From Arthrobacter sp. B3I4 (GTDB lineage: Bacteria; Actinomycetota; Actinomycetes; Actinomycetales; Micrococcaceae): a stretch of DNA of 64,000 nt. The stretch lies in assembly GCF_030816855.1 (NCBI RefSeq), contig NZ_JAUSYK010000001.1, positions 1,922,001 through 1,986,000 on the forward strand. Reading direction: 5' to 3'. Shown piece after piece: positions 10,406-20,567 of this stretch. The notes under the pieces were generated by a model. It had not been told where the DNA came from. It did no database searches and worked only from the letters and a program-made list of their open reading frames with translations. The position numbers were made by a program, and so were the translations under genes. Position 1 is the stretch's first letter; the number at the start of each line of letters is the position of its first letter.

Positions 10406-10452
10406 CGCATTAGCCTACCTTCGCGGGTCTGTGGCCCGGTTAGAGTGGGCGG
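10406..10452. promoter_or_regulatory. Compact divergent leaderless promoter pair
   Basis: Only 47 bases separate two divergent start codons. Minus-strand TAGGCT (10417-10412) precedes GTG 10405 by seven bases, and plus-strand TAGAGT (10441-10446) precedes ATG 10453 by seven. The two -10 boxes are 23 bases apart, so each -35 region must overlap the other promoter, and the two genes probably compete or are co-controlled. Confidence 0.6.
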
Positions 10453-11313
10453 ATGGAAACGCTGATGACTGTGGCCGAACTCAAGAAACGGTTGGATTCC
10501 GGTGAGCGCACGGTGCTGCTGGATGTGCGCTGGGCGCTCGGCGACCCGCACGGCCGGGAGCACTATCGGCAAGCGCATCTTCCCGGTGCCGTGTTCGTGG
10601 ACCTTCCCACCGAGTTGGCCGGTCCGGAAGAGCCCGCCCGAGGCCGCCACCCCTTGCCGCCAACGGAGCAGTTCGAGCTGTCGGCGCGCTCCTGGGGGGT
10701 CCGGAACGGGGACACGGTCGTGGGTTATGACGACAGCGGGAACATGGCAGCAGCACGGCTCTGGTGGATGCTGCGCAACGCCGGTTTCTCCTCGGTCCGA
10801 CTGCTCGACGGCGGCCTTGCCGCCTGGCAGGCGGCCGGTCTGGAAGTCGAGAGCGGCGAAGCTGCTCCGGAGCCTGGCGACGTCGACCTCTCTGACGGCG
10901 ACATGCCGGCCCTTGGCGCAGCTGAAGCGGCGGGCTGGTCCCGGACGGGCGTGCTCCTGGACGCCCGCGCCGGCGAACGCTACCGCGGCGAAATTGAACC
11001 CGTCGACCCGCGCGCCGGCCACATCCCCGGCGCAGTCAGCGCGCCGACCGCCGACAACCTGGCGGAGGATGGCCGTTTTCTGCCCGCGGCTGTGCTGCGG
11101 AAACGTTTTGCCGAACTCGGCGTCACCGAGGAGCTGCCGACGGCCGTCTATTGCGGCTCCGGCGTGACCGCGGCCCACGAGATCGCTGCCCTTGAGATTG
11201 CCGGCTTTCCCGCGGCACTGTACCCCGGCTCCTTCTCGGAGTGGTGCAACAACCCTAGAAACGAAGTCGTCACCGGTGCTGCTCCCGGCGGCGACGGGTC
11301 CGCGGCCGGTTAA
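10453..11313 (+). CDS. sseA: Two-domain rhodanese sulfurtransferase
   Basis: 286-residue tandem rhodanese protein of the thiosulfate/3-mercaptopyruvate sulfurtransferase family. The inactive N-terminal rhodanese domain covers about residues 1-130 (LLDVRWALGDPHGREHY). The active C-terminal domain holds the persulfide cysteine in VYCGSGVTAAHE (near residue 236). The loop CGSGVTA is typical of the 3-mercaptopyruvate branch. Expected role: sulfane sulfur transfer in the cytoplasm, consistent with the divergent cysteine desulfhydrase-like gene. ATG 10453 is leaderless by the TAGAGT box at 10441-10446. Confidence 0.85.
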   Translation: METLMTVAELKKRLDSGERTVLLDVRWALGDPHGREHYRQAHLPGAVFVDLPTELAGPEEPARGRHPLPPTEQFELSARSWGVRNGDTVVGYDDSGNMAAARLWWMLRNAGFSSVRLLDGGLAAWQAAGLEVESGEAAPEPGDVDLSDGDMPALGAAEAAGWSRTGVLLDARAGERYRGEIEPVDPRAGHIPGAVSAPTADNLAEDGRFLPAAVLRKRFAELGVTEELPTAVYCGSGVTAAHEIAALEIAGFPAALYPGSFSEWCNNPRNEVVTGAAPGGDGSAAG

Positions 11314-11360
11314 CCTAGCGACGCAGTGTTCTTGGCCGGTTGACCTCGCCCGCTGGCACG

Positions 11361-12812
11361 TCACGCGGCTGCCCGCTTGCGCACGCGGGTGCCCATGGAT
11401 ACTTTCGCCCGATGCCGCAGCTTCCTGCTCTGCAACGGTCCGGCGTGAGCTGCCGCCTCGGGGCCAAGCGCATCCAGTTGCTCAGGCATTCGCCGGTGCC
11501 CGCTTCCTGGTAGCGGTGGTGCGGTTGAGGAGTAGGTGTGGCCGGTTGGGGTGGTGAGTTCGAGGGTGTGGCGGCCGGGTCCGGGTCTGGGTTGTGCGGT
11601 CCAGCCGGGGGTTTCTTTGGTGTGGTTGCAGGCTTCGCAGAGTCCGGCGCCGTTGCTGGAGGTGGTTGGTCCGTCGTTGTGCCAGGGGATGATGTGGTCC
11701 AGGTGCCGGATGGGGGCGTCGCAGTAGGGTGTGCGGCAGGTGTCGTCGCGGGTTTGGATGAACCGGCGCAGTCCGGGTGGGAAGAGCCGGTCTCGGGAGT
11801 CCATGGCGACGAGGTCGCCGGTCGCGGGTGCGGTGTAGAGCCGCCGGATCCAGGTCGCGAAGGCCGGATCGTCGCTGCTGGCGTTGATCTTGCCGGGCTC
11901 CTTGCCGGCCGCCGGTCCGTTGAGGAGTTCCCGGGCCCAGCCGGCGGGGACGATGCCGTAGCCGGGGAGCCGGGCGGGTTCGCTGTCGGCTTGGAGGAGG
12001 GTGCGGTCGGTCATGACGAGTTGGATTTCGACTCCGTTGATCCCGCCGGGTGTGCCGGTGGTGCGTTCGACGAGGGTGTCGGCCATCAGTTGGCCGCGGG
12101 TGCGGGTGTCTCCGGCGGACCGGAGCGTGTCGGCGTGCCGGGTCAGGGCCGCGTACATGGCGACGCCTTGGCCGACGGGCAGCAGTGCGGTGAGGTAGCA
12201 CATGGTGTCGGGGGCGGGGCGGATGCTGACGTGGCGTTCGGTGGCGGCGTGTGCGGCGCGCTGGGTGACCGAGCGGGGGTCCCGGCGGTAGGCGGCGGCG
12301 CGGGCTGCGGCGGTAATGGCCCGGTCCCCGGCGCCGTCGAAGGTGCCGGTGTCGGGGGCGAGTTCTTCGTCGACGGCGGTCCGGTCGGCGGCGGGCAGGC
12401 AGGCGGTTTCCCGGGCCAGAAGGGTGGCGCGCCATTCGTTGAGGTGTCCGGTTTCCAGGGCGGTGAGGGTGTGCGGCATTTCGGTGACGAGGGCTTTCGC
12501 CAGGCCGAGGAGCCGGGCGCCTTTGGCCGGGGATTCCCGCCGGGCCAGGGCGATCTGCGCCCCGGCCCCGGCCCCGCGCTGGTCGGCGGGGACTCCGGCG
12601 GCGGCTTGTTCACGCCGCTGGGCCAGGTCGAACGCGACAGCGAGCCGGGCCTGACGCGCAGCCAAGGCCGACTTCAGATCCTCCAGGACGCGTGTTTCAG
12701 CGATGAGTGCCGCGGCGCTGGCCGGGGCCGGGATCCCGGCCAGGAGCCGCGCAAGGTCCGCGATCTTCACGCTGTCCGCCAGAACCACGCCGGGCCCCTG
12801 CTTGCCGTCCAT
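11361..12812 (-). CDS. DUF222 domain HNH endonuclease (13E12-repeat type)
   Basis: 483-residue protein with an N-terminal helical DUF222 region (about residues 1-330) and a C-terminal HNH nuclease domain: [19 protein letters not shown] followed by an Asn/Gly stretch and [10 protein letters not shown]. This is the large actinobacterial family related to the M. tuberculosis 13E12 repeats; members often occur in many copies per genome and behave like selfish or repeat elements, but individual functions are unknown. ATG 12812 fits a leaderless start, with minus-strand GATACT (12824-12819) ending seven bases before it. No terminal repeats or transposase flank it. It converges on sseA. Confidence 0.82.
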   Translation of the reverse strand: MDGKQGPGVVLADSVKIADLARLLAGIPAPASAAALIAETRVLEDLKSALAARQARLAVAFDLAQRREQAAAGVPADQRGAGAGAQIALARRESPAKGARLLGLAKALVTEMPHTLTALETGHLNEWRATLLARETACLPAADRTAVDEELAPDTGTFDGAGDRAITAAARAAAYRRDPRSVTQRAAHAATERHVSIRPAPDTMCYLTALLPVGQGVAMYAALTRHADTLRSAGDTRTRGQLMADTLVERTTGTPGGINGVEIQLVMTDRTLLQADSEPARLPGYGIVPAGWARELLNGPAAGKEPGKINASSDDPAFATWIRRLYTAPATGDLVAMDSRDRLFPPGLRRFIQTRDDTCRTPYCDAPIRHLDHIIPWHNDGPTTSSNGAGLCEACNHTKETPGWTAQPRPGPGRHTLELTTPTGHTYSSTAPPLPGSGHRRMPEQLDALGPEAAAHAGPLQSRKLRHRAKVSMGTRVRKRAAA

Positions 12813-13076
12813 GGTTCAAGTATCCGTTCGGGCTATGACGTTAACGGCCCCGCGAAGACCTTCCGTCGCGGCGGAGTCTCCCGCTCCGGGCCTCACATGG
12901 GTGAGGACGGCATGCCCCGCCGAAGCTGTCTCCAGGTCTCCTTTGCCGCCCATGGTCCCAGTCTTCCAGTGACCACTGACACTTAAAGCCACTGCGGAGT
13001 TGGCGCCGTGCGGAAGCTCCGACAGATTCGTGCGCCCCGTCGTTACACTTTCGATGATGCCGGACATTAACGGGGT

Positions 13077-13605
13077 ATGAGCTTGCAAGCAGTCCGGAGG
13101 GATCCCGCAAATTTGGAACGGGAAAAGCGGTTTTTGGCGGCGCACGCTGCCAGCCACGACCGCATCTACCGCTATTTTCGCCGGAGAACAGCGGATGCGG
13201 CCACCGCAGAAGACCTCTCTTCCGAGGTTTTCCGGATCGCGTGGGAAAAGCTGGCCGGCACCGGTGAACTGACCGTCATGGTTCTTTTTGGGGTGGCAAA
13301 AAACGTACTTCGGAACCACGACCGGTCAGCGTCCCGGTCCGCAAACCTCATTGGCGCGCTCCGGGCCGAACGACGAGTCGAAGACCCCAGCCACGATTCG
13401 CCCATCCAGGAGGCCCTCGAACGGCTCAGCCCCGACGACCGCGAAGTATTGCTCCTGACCTACTGGGACGGCTTCACGTCAGGGGAGATTTTCCGATCTG
13501 CTCAACACGAGTGCCACGGCGGTCAGGATGCGACTTCACCGGGCACGCAAAGCACTGAGCCACCTCATTCAGACACAGCCACAGGCAGAGGGTGCAGAAC
13601 TATGA
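13077..13605 (+). CDS. ECF-type RNA polymerase sigma factor, frameshifted in region 4
   Basis: A sigma-70 family factor of about 175 residues. Region 2 is read normally (DRIYRYFRRRTADAATAEDL then SSEVFRIAWEKL), and region 4 begins (LSPDDREVLLLTYWDGFTSGEI). At the T4 run 13489-13492 one extra base shifts the frame; one base later the expected helix-turn-helix reappears (SDLLNTSATAVRMRLHRARKA) and ends at TGA 13603-13605, overlapping the next ATG. As written, translation runs on in frame into the partner gene, giving one 535-residue fusion (13077-14684). A TACACT -10-like box is at 13044-13049. This family usually travels with a CU044_5270-type membrane protein, as here. Confidence 0.7.
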
Positions 13606-14684
13606 AAACGAAGACGACCGCTGACCCGCTTCGCCGTCAGCTGGCTTCCCTTGATCCGGCAGGACACGTCACCGCCGACGAATTGGTCCGGAGCAGGGAG
13701 CGCTCCCTGGCAGCCATGCAACTCGTCGCAGCACCGCAGGAACACGACGGTGTCGCTGTCCGGGGCGAAGCCGTCCGGTACCCCGCAGCAACAGAACTCT
13801 CCGCCCGGCGTTCGCGGCGTGCGCACACCTGGCTGACGTCGGCCGCCGCCGCGGCTGTGCTCGCAGCACTGATCACGGGAGACGTCCTTGGTCTTGCCGG
13901 CTGGCGGGGCGGAGCCACCGCCCAGGCCGCTGAGGTCCTCAACAAAGCTGCGCAGACCACAATCGAGACCACCGACCCGGTGGTGAAGCCGGGCCAGTAC
14001 CTGCGGATCAAGAGCACCAACGTCTGGGCCACAAATACCTACGAGCAGGACGGATCCCAGTACCGGTGGCTGGACACGGAAAAATCGGACTTGTACATTC
14101 CCGCTGACCGCTCCGCTGAATGGGTGTGGCAACGATCGGGACGCCTGCCCACGACCTTCTTCGATGCCGATTCCAAGGACTACGCTCTCGAACAGAACAT
14201 ACAGCCGTCTCCGGAGTTGCTGCACGCGCGCAATGGAGCTTTCTACGGAAGCCCGGGCGGGTCGACGGCCACGGACCTGTCCAAGTTGCCCCGCGACCCG
14301 TACCGGCTGCTGAACAGCATCTACAAACAGACCCTGGGGCACGGACAGTCCGTCGACGGTGAAGCGCTGGTGTTTATCGCGGACCTCCTGAGGACCGGCG
14401 TCGTCCCTGCCGACCTGCGGGCCGCCCTCTACAAGGCCGCGGCTCTGATTCCCGGGGTGACAGTCACCGAAGGCCAAGCCAACTTGGACGGCCGCACCGG
14501 TGTCGCCATCGGACGCCTCGAGGATGGGCCCGCCAAATCACGGCAGGAGATTGTTATCGACCCCCGGACCGGACTGATGATCGGAGAACGATCCGTTCTT
14601 ACCCAGGCCCAGGAGGGCTTTCCTGCGGGCACCGCAACGACCTGGACCGCCATCGAAACGTCCGTCAGCAATACGGCGCCCTAG
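13602..14684 (+). CDS. CU044_5270 family membrane-anchored protein (partner of the ECF sigma factor)
   Basis: 360-residue protein with a cytoplasmic N-terminal segment (about residues 1-80), one transmembrane helix (WLTSAAAAAVLAALITGDVLG, about 83-103) and an extracytoplasmic domain of about 250 residues. It matches the CU044_5270-type proteins that follow ECF sigma genes in Actinobacteria and are thought to act like anti-sigma or sensor proteins; a direct role is not established. ATG 13602 overlaps the restored sigma stop by four bases, the normal coupled arrangement. Because of the T-run insertion upstream, the frame is also open from 13077, so automatic annotation may report one fused gene. 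Confidence 0.72.
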   Translation: MKTKTTADPLRRQLASLDPAGHVTADELVRSRERSLAAMQLVAAPQEHDGVAVRGEAVRYPAATELSARRSRRAHTWLTSAAAAAVLAALITGDVLGLAGWRGGATAQAAEVLNKAAQTTIETTDPVVKPGQYLRIKSTNVWATNTYEQDGSQYRWLDTEKSDLYIPADRSAEWVWQRSGRLPTTFFDADSKDYALEQNIQPSPELLHARNGAFYGSPGGSTATDLSKLPRDPYRLLNSIYKQTLGHGQSVDGEALVFIADLLRTGVVPADLRAALYKAAALIPGVTVTEGQANLDGRTGVAIGRLEDGPAKSRQEIVIDPRTGLMIGERSVLTQAQEGFPAGTATTWTAIETSVSNTAP

Positions 14685-14786
14685 CCAGGGCTGTGGCGAA
14701 GGCGAGGCCGCGGGAGCGGGAGATGGAGGAGCGCAGCGCTCCGCCCCAAGTGGCACGGCAAGCAGTCCCGGGGGTAGCGTCGGACC

Positions 14787-15953
14787 ATGACTCCAGGACG
14801 ACCCGTACCGCCGCCCCTCGCCAAGCCGCTTCCCGACCTCAACGACGTCGAGGCCACCAATGCAACCGACGCCGGCCCCGCCCTCGCCGCGGCCTATGGT
14901 GCTACGGCCAGTGACAGCGGCCTTGTTCCGTTGACCGTGGCCCGGCGGGCGCCCAAGGACGACGACGTCGAGATCGCCGTTGAGTTCTGCGGCCTGTGCC
15001 ACTCGGACGTGCACGCCACCCGCGGGGAGTGGGGCAACCAGAACTACCCCCTCATCCCCGGGCACGAGATCGTCGGCCGCGTCTCCCGCGTCGGCTCCGC
15101 CGTCGACGACTTCACCGTCGGGGAACGCGTCGGCGTCGGCTGCATGGTTGATTCCTGCCGTGAATGCGACAGCTGCCTCGACGGCCTGGAGCAGTACTGC
15201 GAGAACGGGATGACCGGAACCTACGGCGCCAAGGATGCCCGGAACGGCGGCGCCACCACGCAAGGCGGTTACTCGACGTCGATTGTCGTGGACCGCAACT
15301 ACGTGCTGCGGGTTCCGGAGGGCATGGACCCGGCCGCCGCGGCGCCCCTGCTGTGCGCCGGCATCACCACCTACTCGCCGCTCAACCACTTCGAGGCGGA
15401 AGAAGGCGACGTCGTCGGCGTCGTCGGGCTCGGCGGACTCGGCCACATGGCGGTCAAGATTGCCAAGGCCATGGGCGCGGAAGTCACGGTCTTCACGACG
15501 TCGGAGCAAAAGTTCGCTGCGGCGCGCGACCTGGGTGCAGACCACGTGGTCCTCTCCACCGATCCGGCCGCGATGGAAGCGGCGGACCGCAGCATCGACG
15601 TCATTATCGACACTGTCGCCGCCCCGCACGACCTCAACCCCTTCTTCCGCACCCTCCGCGTCGACGGCGCCCTCTTCCAGCTGGGCCTGCCCTCGGAAGC
15701 CATGCCGCCGGTCAACCCCGGCGCGCTGATCCGCCGCCGGATCGCCTACGCCGGTTCACTGATCGGCGGGATCGCCGAGACGCAGGAGATGCTCGACTTC
15801 TGCGCCGAACACGGCGTGGTGGCCGACGTCGAGGTGGTCAGCGCGGACCAGTTGAACGAGGCCTATGACCGCATGGTGGCCGGCGACGTGAAGTACCGAT
15901 TTGTCCTGGACGCCAGCACCCTGGGGTCCCCGGCGGAAAAGGCGGATGTATGA
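14787..15953 (+). CDS. NAD(P)-dependent zinc alcohol dehydrogenase
   Basis: 388-residue medium-chain zinc dehydrogenase of the cinnamyl-alcohol/YahK-like branch. Catalytic zinc ligands are in CGLCHSDVHATRGEWG and GHEIVGRV; the structural zinc cysteines lie in DSCRECDSCLDGLEQYC, and the Rossmann motif is VGLGGLGHMAVKIAKAMG. It probably reduces aldehydes or oxidises alcohols with NADP(H); the exact substrate is unknown. The N-terminal 45 residues are longer than in classical members. TAGCGT (14775-14780) ends seven bases before ATG 14787, supporting a leaderless start. Its stop overlaps the HIT gene by four bases. Confidence 0.87.
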   Translation: MTPGRPVPPPLAKPLPDLNDVEATNATDAGPALAAAYGATASDSGLVPLTVARRAPKDDDVEIAVEFCGLCHSDVHATRGEWGNQNYPLIPGHEIVGRVSRVGSAVDDFTVGERVGVGCMVDSCRECDSCLDGLEQYCENGMTGTYGAKDARNGGATTQGGYSTSIVVDRNYVLRVPEGMDPAAAAPLLCAGITTYSPLNHFEAEEGDVVGVVGLGGLGHMAVKIAKAMGAEVTVFTTSEQKFAAARDLGADHVVLSTDPAAMEAADRSIDVIIDTVAAPHDLNPFFRTLRVDGALFQLGLPSEAMPPVNPGALIRRRIAYAGSLIGGIAETQEMLDFCAEHGVVADVEVVSADQLNEAYDRMVAGDVKYRFVLDASTLGSPAEKADV

Positions 15954-16378
15954 GCACCCTGTTCACAAAAATCATCAAAGGCGAGATCCCGGGCCGCTTC
16001 GTCTGGCGCGAGGACGACGTCGTCGCGTTCCTGACCGTCGGCCCGCTGGCCGACGGGCACACGCTTGTGGTCCCCACCGAGGAGGTGGACCGCTGGACCG
16101 ACGCTTCACCGGAGGTACTGGGGCGGGTGATGGAGGTTGCCCGCAAGATCGGCGCCGTCCAGGTGGACGTCTTCGACGCAGCCCGAGCCGGCCTGACCGT
16201 GGCGGGTTATGAGATCAACCACCTGCACGTGCACGTCTGGCCGTCCAACTCGATGGCCGACTTTGACTTCGGCACGGTCGACCAGCACCCGGACCCGGCA
16301 GTCCTGGACGCGAACGCGGAGAAGCTCCGGGAGGGACTCCGTAAGGCAGGGTACGCCGAGCACGTCCCGGAGGCCTAA
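15950..16378 (+). CDS. HIT family nucleotide-binding protein
   Basis: 142-residue histidine-triad protein. The HxHxHxx motif reads NHLHVHVWP at about residues 91-99, and the N-terminus (STLFTKIIKGEIPG) is typical of HINT-type nucleotide hydrolases or transferases that act on AMP-linked substrates. The ATG is inside the stop of the alcohol dehydrogenase gene (ATGA), so both are made from one transcript. The physiological substrate is unknown. Its stop TAA lies in the first of three short tandem repeats. Confidence 0.85.
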   Translation: MSTLFTKIIKGEIPGRFVWREDDVVAFLTVGPLADGHTLVVPTEEVDRWTDASPEVLGRVMEVARKIGAVQVDVFDAARAGLTVAGYEINHLHVHVWPSNSMADFDFGTVDQHPDPAVLDANAEKLREGLRKAGYAEHVPEA

Positions 16379-16415
16379 GCCCCGGAGCCCTAAGCTCCAG
16401 GAGGCCTAAGTTCCA
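16369..16415 (+). repeat. Three imperfect 15-16 bp tandem repeats at the HIT gene end
   Basis: The unit GGAGGCCTAAGCYCC occurs at 16369, 16384 and 16400 with one or two changes each. Each copy carries CCTAA; in the first copy that TAA is the HIT stop codon. The pattern looks like duplication of the gene end by slippage. No function is evident. Confidence 0.5.
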
Positions 16416-16445
16416 GGAACTGGCGCCGGCGCGGCACCCCGGGGG

Positions 16446-19400
16446 CTACGCCGGCGCCAGCGCCTTGTTCAGCACCGTCCGGATCCGCTTCTCGGAGACC
16501 GAATAGGCGGTCCCGAGTTCGACGGCGAAGAGGCTGACCCGCAGCTCCTCGATCATCCAGCGGACCTGAGTTAACTCGGTGCCGAGGCGCCGTCCCGGAA
16601 GCAGCGCCGACACGGCGTCGTCGTAGTCGTCCTCAAGGGCCTGGACCACCGCCATGTGCTGGGCGTCGCGCTGAACGTTGCCGGGCAGCTTCTCGAGGCG
16701 CTTTTCAATCGCCGCGAGGTAGCGCGGCAGCTGGCTGAGCTGGGCGTAGCCCGTGCGTGCCACGAAACCCGGGAACACCAGCTGTTGCAACTGCGCCTTG
16801 ATGTCGTTGAGGGCGCTGATCAGAGCCAGGCTGGTGGTGCCTTTGAGCTGCTTCTCGATCCGCCGCGTGCTGGCGAGGATCCGTTCGACGACGGCGGTGA
16901 CGGTGAATACGGTGTCGATCAGTTCCGCCCGGACCTGCTCGTACAGCGCCTTAAAAGAGGTTTCGTCCCACGGCAGCGCCGCCGGGGTCAACTTGTCGAT
17001 CGCGGCCAGGGCACAGTCAGCGATCAACGCCGACACCGAACCGTGCGGGTTCTGGCTGAACGTCAGCTTCTCGATGTTGTTCAGGTGCTCCAGGACGTAG
17101 CGGTCCGGTGGCGGCACCTTGAGGGCCAGCAGCCGGATCACCCCGCCGCGCATGGCCTGCTCCTGCTCGGAGGAGGTCTGGAAGAGCCGCAGCGCCACCG
17201 AAGCGCCCTCATCGACCAGTGCGGGATAGCCGGTAACGGTGTGACCCTTCACGGTGCCCTGCACCTGCCGTTGCACGGCGCCGAACGTCCAGTCCTTGAG
17301 GCCGGAAAGTTCGGTGAAGCCGGACGACGACGCCGGGGCCAGGGGCTGCGCCGCGGCGCCTGCCGGGTCCGATTTCCCGCCCTTCTGCCCGCCGCCCTTC
17401 TGCCCGCGGGCCGCCGGCGCCGTCGTTGATGGTGTGGCGCCGAGGGATTCGGCGATGGCTCGCCGGGTGGCAGGTGCCAGCTTTTGCTGCAGGGCGGCGA
17501 GGTCCTTGCCCTCGTCGAGCACCTTGCCGCGGGAGTCGACTACGCGGAAGCTGACCCGCAAGTGCGCCGGCACGGCGTTCCAGTTCCAGGATCCCGGCGG
17601 AATAATCTGGCCGCGGATCCGGCGCAGGACCAGTTCCAGCGACGACTCGAGTTCGTCCGTGGCGGGATCGAAATCGGCTTCCAGCGCGGCGACGGCCTGC
17701 CGGGCGACGTCGGGTGCGGGGACGAAGTTTTTGCGCACCTGCTTGGGCAGCGACTTGATCAGGGCCGTCACCAGCTCGACCCGCTGGCCGGGGATCAGCC
17801 AGCGGAACGCGGCGTCGTCCAGCTGGTTCAGGAACAGCACCGGAACCTCGGCGGTGACGCCGTCGGACGGATTCGGCGGCGAACCGGGCGCGACCGGATG
17901 GAACTCGTAGCTCAGCGGCAGCTCGAAGCCCCTGTGCAGCCACGTCTTCGGGTAGGCCGAGTCGTCCAGCGCGTCCGCGTCGTCGCTGATCAACAGCGAC
18001 TGGTCGAAGTCCAGCAGCGCGGGGTCCTGCTGCCGGGCCTCTTTCCACCACTTATCAAAGTGGCGCTCGGAGACCACGTCCTTGCCGATCCGCGCGTCGT
18101 AAAACTCGAAGAGGGTCTCGTCATCGACCAGGATGTCGCGGCGGCGCATCCGCGCCTCGAGCTCCTCCACTTCCTGCAGCAGGGCACGGTTGCGGTGGAA
18201 GAACTTGTGGTGGGTCTGCCAGTCGCCCTCGACGAGGGCGTGCCGGATGAACAGCTCCCGGCACAGTTCCGGATCCACCTTGCCGTAGTTAATCCGCCGG
18301 CTGGGGATGATGGGCACGCCGTAGAGCGTTACTTTCTCGTGCGCCATCACCGAGCCCATTTTCTTGGACCAGTGCGGTTCGCTGTAGCTGCGCTTGATCA
18401 GGTGCGGGGCAACCTGCTCGGCCCAGAGCGGATCAAATTTCGCCGCCACCCGGGCCCACAGCCGGCTGGTTTCGACCAACTCGGCTGCCATCACAAAGGT
18501 GGGGGACTTCTTGAACAGGGCGGAGCCGGGGAAAATGGCGAAGCGGCTGCCGCGGGCGCCGGCATATTCGCGCTTGCGTTCGTCCAGGATCCCGATGTGG
18601 CTCAACAGCCCCGACAGCAGGCTGATGTGGATGCCCTCGTGGTTGCCGACCGGATCGGTGAGCCGTTTGTTGTCCAGGCTGATGCCCAGCGGCCGGGCCA
18701 GCTGGCGCAGCTGGGCGAAGAGGTCCTGCCATTCGCGCACGCGCAGGTAGTTGATGAACTCGTTGCGGCAGAGCCGGCGGAACGCCGTGGAGGAAAGCTC
18801 CTGCTGCTTTTCCTGCAGGTAGTTCCAGAGGTTCAGGTAGCCGGTGAAGTCCGAGTTTTCGTCCCGGAACCGGGCGTGCTTCTCGGCGGCGAGCTGCTGC
18901 TTGTCGGTTGGACGCTCGCGCGGGTCCTGGATGGTCAGCGCCGCGGCGAGGATCATGACCTCGCGCACGCAGCCGCGCTTACCGGATTCGACGATCATGC
19001 GGCCGAGCCTGGGGTCCACCGGCAGCTGGGCAAGCTGCTGCCCGACGGCGGTCAGGCCGCTGCCGTTCCGGCCCGAACCGTTCCGGCCAGCGCCCGGACG
19101 GCGGCCCGGGCGCGCGTCGCCGTCATTCGTCTGTTCCTGCGGCCGCGGAGCCGTCAGGGCACCGAGCTCGCGGAGCAGGGAGACGCCGTCGTTGATGGCG
19201 CGGGAGTCCGGCGGTTCCACGAACGGGAAGTTCTCTACGTCCTTGGGGCCGCGGGCGACGCCCATGGCGGTCATCTGCAGGATGACGGCGGCAAGGTTGG
19301 TGCGCAGGATCTCCGGGTCGGTGTACAGCGGCCGGGACTCGAAGTCCTCTTCGGAGTACAGCCGGATGGCGATGCCGTCGGAAACGCGGCCGCAGCGGCC

Positions 19401-20469
19401 CGAACGCTGGTTGGCCGAAGCCTGGGAGACCCGTTCGATCGGCAGGCGCTGGACCTTGGTGCGGTGTGAGTAGCGTGAGATCCGCGCCGTGCCCGGTGTC
19501 GATGACGTACTTGATGCCGGGGACGGTGAGCGAGGTTTCAGCGACGTTGGTGGCCAGGACGATCCGCCGCTTGCTGCCCGGGTGGAAGACCTTGTGCTGT
19601 TCCTGCAGACTAAGCCGCGCGAAGAGCGGAAGGACCTCGGTGCCGGCCAGCCGCCGGTTGCTCTGGATCCGTGCATTGAGGGCCTCGGCGGCGTCGCGGA
19701 TCTCACGCTCGCCGGAGAAAAAGATCAGGATGTCGCCGGGCGCTTCGAGGGCGAGTTCGTCGACGGCGTCGCAAACGGCATCCAGCGGGTCGCGGTCCTC
19801 TTCGAGTGCGTCGTCGGAAGCATCGGGGTCGTCGTCCCCGGCGGTGCTGCCGCCGGCAGGCTGGGAGAGCGGACGGTAGCGGATCTCCACGGGGTAGGTC
19901 CGGCCGGAGACTTCGATGATGGGGGAGGGCTCTTCCTCGCTGCCGAAGTGCTTGGCGAACCGCTCGGGATCGATGGTGGCCGACGTGATGATGACCTTCA
20001 GGTCCGGGCGTTGCGGGAGAATCCGTTTTAGGTAGCCGAGGATGAAGTCAATGTTGAGGCTGCGTTCGTGCGCTTCGTCAATGATGATCGCGTTGTATTT
20101 GCGCAGCAGCTTGTCGCGCTGGATCTCGGCCAGCAGAATGCCGTCGGTCATGAGTTTGACCTTGGTGGAGCGGCTGACTTCGCCGGTGAACCGGACCTGG
20201 AAGCCGACTTCCTGGCCGATCTCGACGCCGAGTTCCTCGGCGATGCGCTCGGCGACGGTGCGAGCGGCCAGCCGCCGCGGCTGGGTGTGGCCGATCAGGC
20301 CGTTCTCGCCGAGGCCCAGCTCGAGGCACATCTTGGGGATCTGGGTGGTCTTACCGGAGCCGGTCTCGCCGGCAATGATGGTCACCTGGTTTGCGGCGAT
20401 GGCGGCCATCAGGTCCTCGCGGCGCTCGGAGACCGGCAGCTCTGCGGGGTAGGAGATATGGAATGTCAT
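16446..20469 (-). CDS. hrpA: ATP-dependent RNA helicase HrpA (DEAH box), frameshifted
   Basis: DEAH-box RNA helicase of about 1340 residues once one base is removed, the usual HrpA length. Walker [10 protein letters not shown] (about residues 34-42), DEAH in [12 protein letters not shown] in IITSATID, the C-terminal helicase motif QRSGRCGR, then OB-fold and DUF3418-type regions. The reading frame breaks inside [16 protein letters not shown]: the C-run at 19492-19494 has one base too many. The N-terminal part reads 20469 to about 19495 and the rest to 16446. ATG 20469 follows a TAGACT box (minus, 20485-20480). Both halves are well conserved, so a base-calling error is plausible. HrpA-type helicases act on structured or stalled mRNA; the exact role in Actinobacteria is unclear. 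Confidence 0.82.
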
Positions 20470-20567
20470 GGCTTCAGACAGTCTACTGGGAACCGTCAGG
20501 GGGCCGTCCGCACAGAAAACTAAGGTTGCTGAGGAATAGTTCCCCGCCCGCCGGCCTTGGAGCAACT

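Noticed and set aside
11482..12435. Second minus-strand frame inside the DUF222-HNH gene
   Set aside because: Translation is almost all Arg, His, Pro and Thr; the other minus frame carries the HNH motif.
11361..12812. DUF222-HNH gene as a group I intron or transposon
   Set aside because: No intron structure, inverted terminal repeats or target duplication seen; intact stand-alone gene.
17484..19469. Large plus-strand frame opposite hrpA
   Set aside because: Shadow of the conserved helicase; no recognisable motif or start context.
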